Counted from the stretch's first letter, positions 22,512 through 33,248 are shown. The stretch: 61,974 nt of DNA from Ophioceras dolichostomum (GCA_003049485.1 PYST01000231.1:1-61974), one strand, 5' to 3'. Numbers and translations: made by a program. Notes: generated by a model from the letters alone, not told the origin.

Positions 22512-24176
22512 ATGATTAAAATGCGCTGGCCCTTGCTTCGAGGGCCGCGACGGTCACCACGCAGGCTCGTGCTGCTGATCGTCCCATTCGTCTTCCTCTG
22601 GATCTCGTTCCTGTGGCTCGTCCTTCCGCCCGACAACGGCTTCGTCCTCTTCCTGCGCTTCACGACGCACCGGATACTGTCGTCCCTCCCCTCCGTCCGC
22701 AACCCCGACGAGTGGTTCTTCAGGCACGCCGAGTTCCCCGTCGACCTCGACCAGGATGCCGCCTACATCCTCAAGACGGGCTACGGGACGCAGGACCGCA
22801 TCCCCGCGCAGCTCGACGCGCTCGGCCTGAAGCTGCTGGGCAACTACGAGGAGAGGGTGCTGGTGGTCGGCGACTTCTCGCACCACTACACCGAAGACGG
22901 GCAGGACTTCATGATACACGACATGCTGAAGGCGTCCATGGACCACGAGGCGCTGAGCGGACACCAGGACGCCGACCGGCTGGTCAGGTATCGGGACATG
23001 GCCAAGGTCATTGAGACTGCGAAGGACGGCGCGCCAGACGTGGGCAGGAAATACGGGTGGGAGCTGGATGCTATGAAGGTAAGGAAAGCAACACTTTGCG
23101 CCCCTTGGCCAGTGGCATGTGGCGCGTGGAATTTGGCAGTCTGCTGTGCGACACACCATTCACGACAATGCAGTAGCCGCCACCATTTTGTTCTGCCTCT
23201 GCCCGCGCTCGCTAGGATGATGCTCAGAAGCTATGCTCAACGACCGGCTTCCAACTACAACGCCTGTTCTTTCGGTAGCCGGCCCCGACTGACTGACTGA
23301 CACATGCTACCCCGTATCTAGTTCCTCCCCGCCCTCGAAATAGCGTGGAACACCCTACCTCGGAAAAAGTGGTACCTGATGCTCGACGACGACACCTTCA
23401 TCGTGCGCCCCTCGCTGCAGCTCCTGCTGGGCCACCTCGACCCGTCCAAGCCCAACTACCTCGGCAACGCGGTCGGCGATTACAAGGGGCGGTTCGCGCA
23501 CGGCGGGTCCGCCATCGCCATCTCTGCGGCCGCGATGGCGCGGCTGTTCGACGAGAACCCGGAGGCGGTGCGCGCCACCTACGTCGACTCGCTGACCGAG
23601 ACGTGGGGCGACCGGCTCGTCGCGCACGCCTTCCTGAAGGTCGGCGTGTACCTCGACGAGGACTACGCGCACTTCTTCAACGGCGAGCGGCCCCACGTGA
23701 CGCGCATCCGCGCCGACCGGTTCTGCGCGCCCCTCGTGTCGTTCCACGGCCTCGCGAGGCCGGAGCAGATGCGCGACGTGGGCCGCGTGTTCCGCGACAT
23801 CGCCGCGCCGGTCTTCTGGAGCCAGCTGTGGAAGGCCTACCAGCAGGAGCCGGTCGCCGCCTTCGCCGAAAAGCCCGTCCGGCCGGGTGTCGACCACGTC
23901 GGCGGCACGGACGAGCACACCACGACGAAGAAAGGGGTGGCCTCCGCGGAGGACTGCCTCGCCCACTGCGTGGCGTCCGGCAAGTGCCTGGCCTGGACGT
24001 GGCTGGAGAGCTCGAAGACGTGCAACCTCGCCCCGTGGCTGATCATGGGCGAGAAGCCCGAGGACAAACAGAAGGAGGCCGATCTCTACTCGGGCATCGT
24101 GGCCGCCCGGGTGGCTGCCCTGCAGAAAGAATGCGACGGCAAGTGGGTGACCAAGGGCTTTATGAGGGCTATGTGA
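22512..24176 (+). CDS. Type II membrane glycosyltransferase (GT31/Fringe-like) with PAN-like C-terminus
   Basis: Two exons (22512-23078 and 23322-24176) separated by a 243-bp intron (AAG|GTAAGG donor, CTGAC branch, TCTAG acceptor, no codon split) encode 473 residues. After a basic N-terminus (MIKMRWPLLRGPRRSPRR) a single membrane helix at about residues 19-39 gives a type II, Golgi-like topology. The catalytic region has the metal-binding DxD motif in WYLMLDDDTF (residues about 206-215), followed by a glycine-rich AHGGSAIAIS segment and an ETWGDRLVAHAFLKVGV block, as in GT31/Fringe-like enzymes of filamentous fungi. Residues about 396-432 (SAEDCLAHC, CLAWTW, CNLAP) have the cysteine spacing of a PAN/Apple module, which may bind carbohydrate or protein. 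Donor and acceptor sugars are unknown. Confidence 0.82.
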
Positions 24177-26032
24177 GCCTACCTACCCAGTCGCAGATGC
24201 ATCTGCGGGCGGCACGCAACGGAATTATATGGAGAGGGAAAGGTTTGGGGACGAGTTGTTGCGAGTTTTCATATTGCTCGTGCATTTTCCTTTTTTTGCA
24301 TTCTCAACGTGACGACAGATTTGGCGAGAGATGTAGCGGCCCGGGAGGGGTGCACAATTCGGATAGGCGCACGGACCAGTTGAGGCGCACGGGCCAACTG
24401 ACCGGTCCGTCACGAATTGGGCGGCCCGACAGGCCGCCAGGGCCCATTTAGGCCTAATCGGGAAGAGAGCAAAGCGCTCTCTCCGATAAGGCCGATAAGG
24501 GTGCCTCTTTTTCATCAATGCGACCGGAGGCTTGGCCTCTGGCCGCAACTTAGCTAGATCACCATCAATTCTACTATTCTTACACTTATACCGTACATTT
24601 GTTCTGACAAGAGAGAGATGTACGTTGATATACCCCTATACGCACAACAACAACAAACAACATGAACAACAGCACGGCCGAACGGGATGGAATGAAAGAA
24701 AGTGGGAAGTGTGTCCCCAAAAGAGGCAGCGTGGCAGCATATAGATGGCGTCCGTCTTCTTCCTGTTTATACCATTTCTTTTTCATAATGACCACTCCGG
24801 AAAGTCCGGATAGTCCGGATAGTCCTTGCTTTTCTTAAGGTTTCGATTTCAAGCAGCGTTTCCCATTTTCTTTCTCTTGTTCTATCATTAGATTTTATTG
24901 GTATCATGCCTTGTAGTTTAGAGTAATGCAGTGATGGTATCTCGAATTCTCGCAGAGGGAGCATTGGCAAGAAAGACATGAACGTCCGGTCAGCCGGAGT
25001 GAACGGGATGGGGCTTGGCAGCCTAGGTACCTATGCATGACACCGTCTCGGGTGGCCCCTAGGTCAGGACCGGATATTCGGCCTGTTGGCTTGGGAAATC
25101 CCGCTGATGTGGTGAGTTTGTGTGAGTGGGTTGCTTAGCCTCTTGCAGCAGCACCTGGATAACCCTTCTGTCGCGGCACACTAAGCACGAGATCTGCTTG
25201 GGTGACAGGTTGGGGTTGGTTCTCTGCTGGTGTCTGTTACCAACCGCTGCAGCCAGTTGGATCTTGAACACCACTCCGGCTTTCAGGGCCGATGACGTTG
25301 GTGCGTTTGGTGGTGTGGGCCGGACCCCCTGACGTCAAGACTGGAGTTCGAAAACTAATTCAGCCTGAGCGAATCTACATCCCGCTATGTGGAATTGAAT
25401 AAGGTTGGGGTAGGGCACGTACGTGTTACCTCTCTTCGATCCTGGCCCGTACTGTGTGTAGGTCTCGTAATGTTGGTTTCTGATGTTCTACTGTGAACCT
25501 GAACAAAAAATGTCTCTTCTTGTAACCAAACTCGATCGACAAGACAATCCGTGGTCTCTTCATCAAAGCTCATTTCTTTTTCCTTCACCGCAGCTTCCCA
25601 GTTTGGCCCCTCTTTCCCAACAACGCCAATCCTTGGCACTTGCGACCCTGGAAATTGCCCGAATATCGATGGGGGCAGGTACCTAAATCGCGATTTCCAA
25701 GCACACGAGACCAGCAGAAAGACACACCGCCGAAGACGGACCGGCTGGTCAACGACATATTCTGCAAACGACGCCGCTTTCTCTGAGGAATCATCTCTAC
25801 GTACAAGCTGCGCCATATCAGACCTTTGCACTCTCTACTGTTCCTAGTCTTGTTGACTCCCACATCTGTTTTCCCGCCCTGACTAGCACCTATTCGTAAC
25901 TGAGTTACTCGACGATCCCCGATCTAAGTTGCTCCCCACGACAGCCTTGGAACTACCTACGAATTACTCTCTACCTTCCACGCTTAGTCCAGACCTGCAA
26001 GCCCCCCTGGTTATAGGCCAGGATCCAGAGAC
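24177..26032. other. Intergenic stretch
   Basis: Contains a short AGTCCGGAT tandem repeat near 24796-24825 and one ACCTAGGTA-type word near 25022. The final kb leads into the KES1-like gene. No frame is recognisable. Confidence 0.5.
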
Positions 26033-27639
26033 ATGAGCTCTGGAACGACGACAAACCCTCAGGCGAGCGGATCTAGTTGGACCGCTTTCCTTAAGGTTCG
26101 TAGCACAGACAAACCAGCCCCGGACCTGTGACTGACCCGAGCAAACGGACGAGGGAATCTACCATATCTTCCCCAAGGTAGACAGAAACAGTTTTGCTAA
26201 CAAGGGAGCTTCTTTTGTTCTTTTTCTGTCTACAGTCCATCGCCAGCTTCAACGGCGACCTCTCAAGCCTTACAGCCCCACCATTCATCCTCTCCTCGAC
26301 GAGCCTCACCGAGTTCAGCTCGTATTGGTGCGAGCATCCGCCGATATTCGCTGCGCCCGCCAAGGAGGCCGACCCGGCAAAGAGGGCGCTACTGGTGCTC
26401 AAGTGGTTCCTAACCACGCTGAAACAGCAGTATGCCAGCCGGAGCGAGGAGTACGGAAACGAGAAGAAGCCTCTGAACCCCTTCCTGGGCGAACTGTTCC
26501 TGGGCAAGTGGGAGGACGAGGCTGGCACAACAGAGCTGATCAGCGAGCAGGTTAGGTAAGAGATGAACAGAACACGCATTCACTGTCCGACTGGTGTCTA
26601 CGTTCCTCCTTCAGAAGGAGGCTGGGATCTTTGTGATGGCCAGCGACTATTCGGTTCTGCTGTTGAGAGCAAAGTGGAGTGGAGAGCGGAAGTGCTGATA
26701 TTATGGACTAAAAACAACAGTCACCACCCGCCAGCGACAGCCTACAGCATCACGAACCTCCCCACAGGCGTGCACCTAGAGGGGTACAACGCGCAAAAGG
26801 CGACGTTTAGCAAAACGATCAACATCAAGCAGATCGGGCACGCGGTCCTGACCATCCCAGTCCCCAACTGTGACGAGAAGGAGAAGTACCTGATCACGCT
26901 GCCCGCGCTGCACATCGAGGGCCTCATCTTCGGCGCCCCGTTTATTGAGCTCGAGGGCGCCTCCTACATTACCTGCACCTCGGGGTACACGGCCAAGATC
27001 GACTACAGCGGCAAGGGCTGGCTGTCCGGCAAGAAGAACAGCGTGACCGCGGTCCTGTACCCGACCGGCCGCGAGAAGGAGGTCCTGTACAGCGTCTCGG
27101 GCCAGTGGACGACGGCGTTCGAGATCCGCTCGGGCGGCGCCGCCTCGAAGGCCTCTACCTCTAACGGTAACGGCAACGGCAGCGGCAGCGGCCGCGCCAC
27201 CCCCAAAGTCTCCGAGAGCTACCGCGCCGCCGACGAGCCCGGGACGAAGCTGACGGTCGCGCCGCTCGATCAGCAGCACCCGCTCGAGTCGCGCCGCGCG
27301 TGGAAGAAGGTGGCCGCCGCCATCGCGCAGGGCGACATGGACCTCGTCGGCGCGGAGAAGGGCAAGATCGAGAACGCGCAGCGCGAGCTGAGGGCGCGCG
27401 AGCGCGCAGAGGGCCGCACGTGGGAGCGCCGGTACTTCTCGGCCAGGGGCGCGGGGGACCCGCAGGACCCCGTCCTGGCGGAGCTGGGGGCCGGGGTGGG
27501 GCTCGCGGTGCACGGCGACGCGGACAAGACGGGAGGGCTGTGGAGGTTCGACCGCGGGAAGGCGGAGGAGGCGAGGAGGCTGCCGAAGCTGGAGGGGGAG
27601 GAGGAGGCGAAGATTGCGAAGGAGATCTTGGGGCAGTGA
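26033..27639 (+). CDS. KES1: Oxysterol-binding protein homologue, KES1/OSH4 type
   Basis: Three exons (26033-26095, 26236-26555, 26721-27639) encode 433 residues, almost the length of yeast Kes1/Osh4 (434). The junction at 26555/26721 rebuilds the family fingerprint EQVSHHPP at about residues 125-132, which fixes the splice sites. Other landmarks are the N-terminal lid helix region (SSWTAFLKSIASFNGDLSSL), the NPFLGELFLGKW segment and the basic-aromatic C-terminal region ending EEEAKIAKEILGQ. There is no PH domain or FFAT motif, as expected for this short subgroup. Such proteins exchange ergosterol for phosphatidylinositol 4-phosphate between membranes and restrain Golgi secretion. A low-complexity Ser/Asn/Gly insertion near residues 275-290 is a local peculiarity. 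The short first exon explains why the start is easily missed. Confidence 0.93.
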
Positions 27640-27857
27640 GTGTGTGAGTGGGAGAGAAGAGGTTGACGGCGGTTTTGGTACTTCAAGGTTGGACAAAAGA
27701 GGTTCTTTTTTTTTCTTGATCCGCGAGAGAGAGAGAGCGCTTCTGTCTGTTCTGTCCCTTCTGCCTCCCCTCCTGTCTCCCTTTCTGTCCGCCTCCCCTT
27801 CTGTCTTCTTCTCTGGGATATATATTGTTTGGCTTCCTTTTTTTTCACGGCAGTTCA

Positions 27858-29295
27858 CTAAGAGTATTGATAGATGATGGGCTTAAGTGACGAGTCTCCG
27901 TTCGGGCTCTCGGTAATAAAATCAATATTGGGTGGCTTGCGTGATGACTCGCCACCACTCACCTCGAAAACTCCTTTGCGCGGACATATCTTGGAAACCA
28001 TGGCCTTCGGTAAGAGTCGAATGCGGAAAAGGCTGCCCCATGCCGGGTCTTTCTTCCTCTCCTGTTCTAATTGCTCCATCCAGTCGTCTGTGTACAGATG
28101 CATCCCATGCGCAGCCCAGTTCCAGAATGAGCCTTCTTCGATTAGGTCCATCAAATGGTGATATAGATCATTCCACTTATCGAACGGGAAAGCCCACAGC
28201 AGGAGCTTGATGATTTGCTTCTCTGGGTCAAGCTGCTCCCAGTTGTTCGATACGAACAGTCTGCCACGATCGGCCTCCACGACGACAACCGTCAGGGGCC
28301 ATCTCATGTAAGAAAGGTTCGAAAGCTTGGCAGGAAACCACGCCGGCCTGCTATTCACGAGCACCAGGATTTCTAGGGCGGGCATGGCAGCGGCTATGTG
28401 CACCCACTGCACGTTGGACACGGACGGATCGATGGTCAGCGTCAGTGAACTTTATCGTCGAGTTGAGGAGAAGGAGAAGAGGCTGCAGGAGCTGCGAGGG
28501 TGGCTCCGTGACGTGGCTTACGAAATGGGCATCAATTCCGTGGTCGAACAACGCCAACCAGCGAAGATTTTGTAAGCGAGAAGGCGCTTCGGGATTGTTG
28601 AAGATGCCATTTCCAGCGACTGGAGGGTAATCCGAGTCGAAAGAGGCCCAGTCGCTTCCCAGGTGTACCAGCTCTTCTAGGGCACTCAGCGATTGGAAGG
28701 CGCGACAGAGGCATTCAAGGATAGAGTCCCTCCTGTCGACGCCCTCATCATCAGCTAGAGGAAGGGGGCCCGGCCATGCGACTATCATGCGGCGGACGTT
28801 CGGCCCCACGATGCGGAGGAGCTGTTCCAGATAGTCTAGGTCGATCGGGCCCATGCGGAAACGTCCGACACATGGCCCGTTGTTGCGGGCGCTGGAAGCA
28901 GGGTATTCATGGGGAAACGCGGTGTGCTCCAGACGGAGCGATGACAGACGGCACCAGAAGCCCGCATCTCCACAACTGGAGCCCCTGAGGAGATTGTGGT
29001 GGATAAATTTGCGGACGCTGGTCTCACTGGCGAACCACATACAGTGGTCGCGCAGTAGTTTGCTGGCCTCGGGGTTCAGAGCTCGGCAGACGCGTCTCAG
29101 AGAGAGGAGTGTCCGGGTCGTCTTGTCCGTCGAGGAGAGCAGTATGGTTGGAGATGGCGGTCGCAAATGTTGGACGACTTGGAAGATCAACTCCCATGGT
29201 AGCCGGGGGCTTGAACGCGTGGGCTCATCGTCCTGGGCAGTGAGGTTTTGAGCTGGTCCAGTCGGTTGAAGGAGTAGAAAGGGATAGGTTGAAGA
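27858..29295 (-). CDS. F-box-like protein, 5' end unresolved
   Basis: Two exons can be joined: about 28522-29295 and 27858-28406. The 115-bp intron has a GTAAGC donor, CTGAC branch-like sites and a GTGCAG acceptor, does not split a codon, and restores one reading (...DHGIDAHF/WVHIAAAMPALEILV...). Near the start, RLPWELIFQVVQHL followed by LSLRRVCRALNPEASKLL matches the helical F-box pattern, which recruits substrates to SCF ubiquitin ligases through Skp1. The rest is a divergent Leu-rich region as in many fungal F-box proteins, with no recognisable substrate-binding domain. No in-frame ATG occurs between the stop at 29296-29298 and the F-box, so at least one more 5' exon or a different start must exist. 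The last codons are close to the 3' end of KES1, towards which it converges. Confidence 0.6.
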
Positions 29296-29858
29296 CTAAG
29301 ACGAGGTTGTAAACCCGCTGTAGCTGAAGATATGTGAGGGGTCGATGGATGAGACTCATCAATCAACTAACACGGCGTAACAATATATCAGAGCCATATG
29401 AGTAGTTTTACCTTAAACCTTCGGACGGCATGTTTCTCCCTGATTATTGCCACCTCATCCCTTAATTCCTTCTCTTACCGCTGAGCATCATCCAGGACAC
29501 TATCCTGACATCGATCAATTGCGACAGAGATGGATTTTTTTTGTTCCTTTCTCCTGTCCACGAACTCTTCTCCTTCTCATCGTGGGTTTCCTTCTCAATT
29601 CTGTGGTGTTTGGTGATTTGGGCTGCCGTTGGTGGTCGCCGGAAGCCTGTGGAATCTGATGGAACATCCTCGTATCACCTGGAAATATCGTGATATCTTT
29701 GTGTCCCGAAAGCACTTACTCGCATTTTCTAGAACTGTCATGATCTGTACCGCTCTTTCTTGCTATTTCTACGCAACTCACTTCGTTGCCTGTGGCGATT
29801 CTAGCAGGCTCTACCTCCTTTGAGAACTACGGAGGCAATTCCGGTGTACGCAATCATG

Positions 29859-29886
29859 TTCCTGCCGAGAAGGTCGGAGAAGCTTC
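29859..29886 (+). promoter_or_regulatory. Heat-shock element array
   Basis: TTC, GAA, GAA and TTC triplets start at 29859, 29869, 29879 and 29884, that is on a strict 5-bp period with gaps, as in a gapped Hsf1 binding site. The core GAGAAGCTTCTC is a perfect inverted pair. It lies 20 bp upstream of the TATA box and about 255 bp upstream of the small heat-shock protein start codon. Confidence 0.75.
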
Positions 29887-29905
29887 TCCAAGACCGCAAC
29901 TCTTG

Positions 29906-29913
29906 TATAAATA
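29906..29913 (+). promoter_or_regulatory. TATA box of the small heat-shock protein gene
   Basis: TATAAATA stands 20 bp downstream of the heat-shock element. Transcription should start near 29940-29970, leaving a leader of roughly 170-200 bases before the ATG at 30142. Confidence 0.7.
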
Positions 29914-30141
29914 AATGGCAAACCTCGACTTGAGGTCGACTAGAAATTCGTTTCGTTCATCACACCACAACCAGACAGGTCTACTCTCCCGAGTATAACT
30001 CCAAGATCCTCTATGCGAATTTGCAAACCACGATCTACGAGACTCGCAACTCGAGCTTTCAGCAGAAAACACCCTCTCAACAACAAGCACATCACTCTGG
30101 TCACCGTACCGGCTACCACACTTCCATCCCAGACCGCCAAC

Positions 30142-30873
30142 ATGTCTCTCTTCTCGCGCAACTTCTACAACGACGACGTGAGCTTCGCTCCCGTCTTCCG
30201 GTTCATCGACGCCTTCGACAACTGGAACACCCACGTCAACAACAACGGCGGCCGTAGCGGCGGCGCCGGCCACCCGTCCTTCCGCCAGCAGCTCCGGTCC
30301 GCGACGGCCTTCAACCCCAAGTTCGACGTCGTCGAGACCAAGAACGCCTACGAGCTGCACGGCGAGATCCCCGGCGTCGACAAGAAGGACCTCGCCATCG
30401 AGTTCACTGACGCGCAAACCCTCACGGTCCACGGCCGCGTCGAGCGCAACTACACTGCCGGCACCCCGCCTGCGGGTCTCGTCGAGGGCGGCGCCCAGCC
30501 TGCCGCCATCACCGCCGAGGGCGAGAAGACCGCTGCTGCTGCGCCCGCCAGCCCAACCGTCTCGGAGTCCCACAAGGCGCACGTGACGGACGAGGAGACC
30601 GAGGCCGCTTTGGAGCGGGGCACACCTGCTGATGACACCGCCGACAAGCAGGTCGCGGCTCCGGCCGACAATACCGGCGATGTCGCGACCCGCCCTTCGT
30701 CTCGCGGCAAGTACTGGTGCCAGGAGCGCTCGATCGGCGAGTTCCACCGCACCTTCACCTTCCCGGCTCCCGTCGACGAGGCCGCTGTGACCGCTAGCCT
30801 CGACAACGGCATCCTGCACGTCACCATCCCGAAGCAGGCGAAGCGCAGCAGCCGCCGCGTCGAGGTGGCCTAG
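30142..30873 (+). CDS. hsp30: Small heat-shock protein, Hsp20/Hsp30 family
   Basis: Single exon, 243 residues from the ATG at 30142 (context CAACATGTC). The N-terminus (MSLFSRNFYNDDVSFAPVFRFIDAFDNW) is typical of fungal Hsp30 proteins. An alpha-crystallin domain starts at FNPKFDVVETKNAYELHGEIPGV, is interrupted after VERNY by an Ala/Thr/Glu-rich insertion of some 90 residues, and resumes at EFHRTFTFPAPV, ending with the DNGILHVTIPK strand. A split crystallin domain is usual for filamentous fungal Hsp30. The protein holds unfolding proteins during heat stress as an ATP-independent chaperone. Regulation by heat-shock factor is supported by the element and TATA box upstream. An in-frame upstream ATG at 30013 would add 43 basic residues; see the findings. 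Confidence 0.92.
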   Translation: MSLFSRNFYNDDVSFAPVFRFIDAFDNWNTHVNNNGGRSGGAGHPSFRQQLRSATAFNPKFDVVETKNAYELHGEIPGVDKKDLAIEFTDAQTLTVHGRVERNYTAGTPPAGLVEGGAQPAAITAEGEKTAAAAPASPTVSESHKAHVTDEETEAALERGTPADDTADKQVAAPADNTGDVATRPSSRGKYWCQERSIGEFHRTFTFPAPVDEAAVTASLDNGILHVTIPKQAKRSSRRVEVA

Positions 30874-31774
30874 GCTGCCTCACAGAAACCGACCAGGACG
30901 AGACAACCTTGGGGGTCGGGAATCGTCACATCACACTATCAGAGATGAATGATGACTGGGCACTCTTTGCATGATCGGTCCTATGGACGAGCATTTCTTT
31001 TAAGAGGAGAGTTGGAGTTAGGGGAAGTTCTTTCCTTTTTCGAGCTTTGTATGATATGATATTTGCATCGCGTCGGAGTTTTTGCGCATGGCTGAAGCAG
31101 ACTGTTTTTAGCTTTGCTTTTTTCTTACCTTTTTCGCTGCATCTTTACTCTACCAAGCAAAGAAGAACCAGTCTTCCTCTGCCTCGACTACCATAGGGCC
31201 TAATTAATGATAACCCAAAATTTGCTCATAATATCCTGTTCATAACTTAGAATGTGATGTCGCCCGCACATAAAACACGGCAGTGATAGAAAGGATGTGC
31301 CTACCAAGGAATTGAAGCAAGTGATGTGTGTCGATCGGACAAGAGTGTGACCGCCCACTGTCCTCCTACAATATACAGTAGTCTTTCGAGATTCCGAATA
31401 GTATCAGAGTACGAAGCACCGCAACTGGACTGCAAGTGGGTATTTGATGTGTGTGATGTTGTAAGTACCTAGGTAGGTAGGTAGATATGGCCTGAGAGAG
31501 GATTATCTGGTGCGCTCATAATCCAACATGATGACTTTTAGAGATGTCTTTTGGACCAAGAAATGGTTGGTCGAAGATGCGCGGTTCTTCGCCTTCCGTG
31601 GACGAATCGCTTCCCGTCAGAGGCTCGCCCATGCGGACTGCGCTTCAGCCGTCGCGGGCGAGGTACGTGCTCGGCTCTGAAGCCATGACCGAGCCCAATC
31701 AGAAACATAAGATCCAGGGGGCTTTCCTCCCATCCAGAGCCTCGCTAATTCCAAAAACGCCAATGAGACCCTGA
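30874..31774. other. Intergenic stretch between convergent hsp30 and LSM6 genes
   Basis: Probably the two 3' UTRs. T-rich to about 31140, with an ACCTAGGTAGGTAGGT cluster near 31467-31482. Open frames at 31544-31774 on both strands are discussed in the findings and not called. Confidence 0.5.
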
Positions 31775-32244
31775 TCATGAAGAGGCCGCAATGTACATTA
31801 CTGTGTCGTTACGTTAGCGCTAATGTGCTTCGCAAGTGTTGGCCGAGAGCGCACGAGTGTATGCGTTGTCTGGGGCGGAGAGTGAGAGGTGGAAGAAGGA
31901 CTCGGCGAGCCATCTCACCATTATTGCCACGGACGAAAGCGTCACCATATGACCGCTTCTTGCGGCCGTCAACCCACTCCTCGGCCTTCTCCAGGGCGAT
32001 GTTCATGTATCCATCAACTGACTGGAGTTCACCTGAAAATTAGAGTAAAGACCAAGGCACATTCTCGTCAGTATGCATTCGACCATCTGGCTGGCTCACT
32101 GGTTTTGTGCCTCTCGAGAATCCGTAACTCACCCTTGTAGATGACCCCCGAGTTCAGCTTGACGGTGACCATGTTGCCGATAATTTCCCCAAGGAAGCTC
32201 GTTGGGTCTTTGCCCTCCCCTTGGCTGAATGTCCCGTTCTCCAT
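31775..32244 (-). CDS. LSM6: U6 snRNA-associated Sm-like protein LSm6
   Basis: Three short exons (32133-32244, 31919-32032, 31775-31800) encode 83 residues, the usual length. Introns of 100 and 118 bp have GTGAGT and GTGAGA donors and TTTCAG and ACACAG acceptors. Gly and Val codons are rebuilt at the junctions. The Sm1 motif runs through DPTSFLGEIIGNMVTVKLNSGVIYKGELQSVDGYMNIAL, and the Sm2 motif is RKKRSYGDAFVRGNNVMYIAAS, matching LSm6 closely. LSm6 is part of the LSm2-8 ring that binds the 3' end of U6 snRNA in the nucleus and of the LSm1-7 ring that promotes decapping of mRNA in the cytoplasm. It follows a BTB gene on the same strand with only 143 bp between, so its promoter must be very compact. 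Confidence 0.92.
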
Positions 32245-32387
32245 TTTTGGGCGATTGGGGATATTGGTTGACGACGGTTTGTAATTTCCAGCGAGGCAGA
32301 CTTGTCGAGAAGACGTGGTGCTGTTGTGAGGCGGGGCTCTGAATTGCATTCAACTCCCCATTAGTTGCATACACTTGCGGGGCAAAT

Positions 32388-33248
32388 CTACCCGTTAAAT
32401 GCATGAAACATACCCGTTCGGATGAGTAGTTGGGGCGTTCTCAAGATATCTGCTCGGATTTCCGCTTCTTCTCGAGAGAACCGAGTGCCTCTAGCCGTTC
32501 CGCAAGCTTCTTCGAAATCGCTTTCAGAAATCCTGGATCTAGGCTGTCGACGCAGTCCGCGAACGCTCCGCGGGGCACTTGCTGCAGCGTGCAACAATTT
32601 GATCCGCGAACGGCAGGCCTCGATCCACGACTTTTGGTAGTATTGCTGGAGTTTTAGGACGCGGGCTTTGGTACCGTCGAGACCAGACGCCTCCTTTGTC
32701 TCCCAGTATTCGTCGTCCCGGAAATGGAGCAAATACAGGAAGCATGTCTCGGCGAAATTTTGGACTTGTGCGTGGCCGAGCTGTCCCGAGACGTGGAATA
32801 AACCCAACGCGGTTTGACAGTTTAGACGATGGCCAGGAGAATCGGGCGGATCCGATGAGCGATTGAAATGCGAGTTGTACAGGACATCGAGAAAGACGCC
32901 GAACAGTCTCGCGTTTCCGAAGGCCAGTTTCACTGGCCCGCCCTCTGGAGCCGCGTTGACGGCCTCTAGGAGAATGGCCGAGTCCTTGATGAGGAGGTTT
33001 CGATGGACGTGAAATTCTTTTCCATCGACGGCCACAGCGACCATGGGTTGGGGCGTTCTACGGGACAACCAGCAATTTGAGTCATTGGACAACTTCAGAA
33101 GGTCCGCTTACCGCAAATCAAACGTTATAAGCTCTTCTACCCTCCGGTTGATGGCGACTGGACTCTCCGCCTCGCGGTTGATAGGGTCGAGCTCTGCGGC
33201 GCTTTCTTCGGCCTCTAGTGTCCGCCTTGCTATCCTGACGGGAACTCA
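32388..33248 (-). CDS. BTB/POZ domain protein, 5' end unresolved
   Basis: The main exon (32388-33057) holds a fungal BTB fold: PMVAVAVDGKEFHVHRNLLIKDSAILLEAV, then a middle helix-strand block (VKLAFGNARLFGVFLDVLYNSHF) and a helical tail with ALGLFHVSGQLGHAQVQNFAE. It is preceded by a 54-bp intron (GTAAGC to CCGTAG) and an exon (33112 to about 33244) reading LEAEESAAELDPINREAESP, in phase with the BTB. That frame has a stop at 33245-33247. The only good ATG, at 33248 (ACAATGAGT), is one base off: it opens MSSRQDSKADT and would have to shift to join the acidic exon. Either a base is extra in the assembly, the allele is broken, or another 5' exon exists. BTB domains dimerise or bind Cul3; this protein's partner is unknown. 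Confidence 0.68.

Noticed and set aside
23345..24451. 368-codon plus-strand frame
   Set aside because: Shifted-frame shadow of the second glycosyltransferase exon, Arg/Pro/Gly-rich.
27858..29295. F-box gene as a pseudogene with a frameshift
   Set aside because: A phase-compatible intron at 28407-28521 removes the apparent break.
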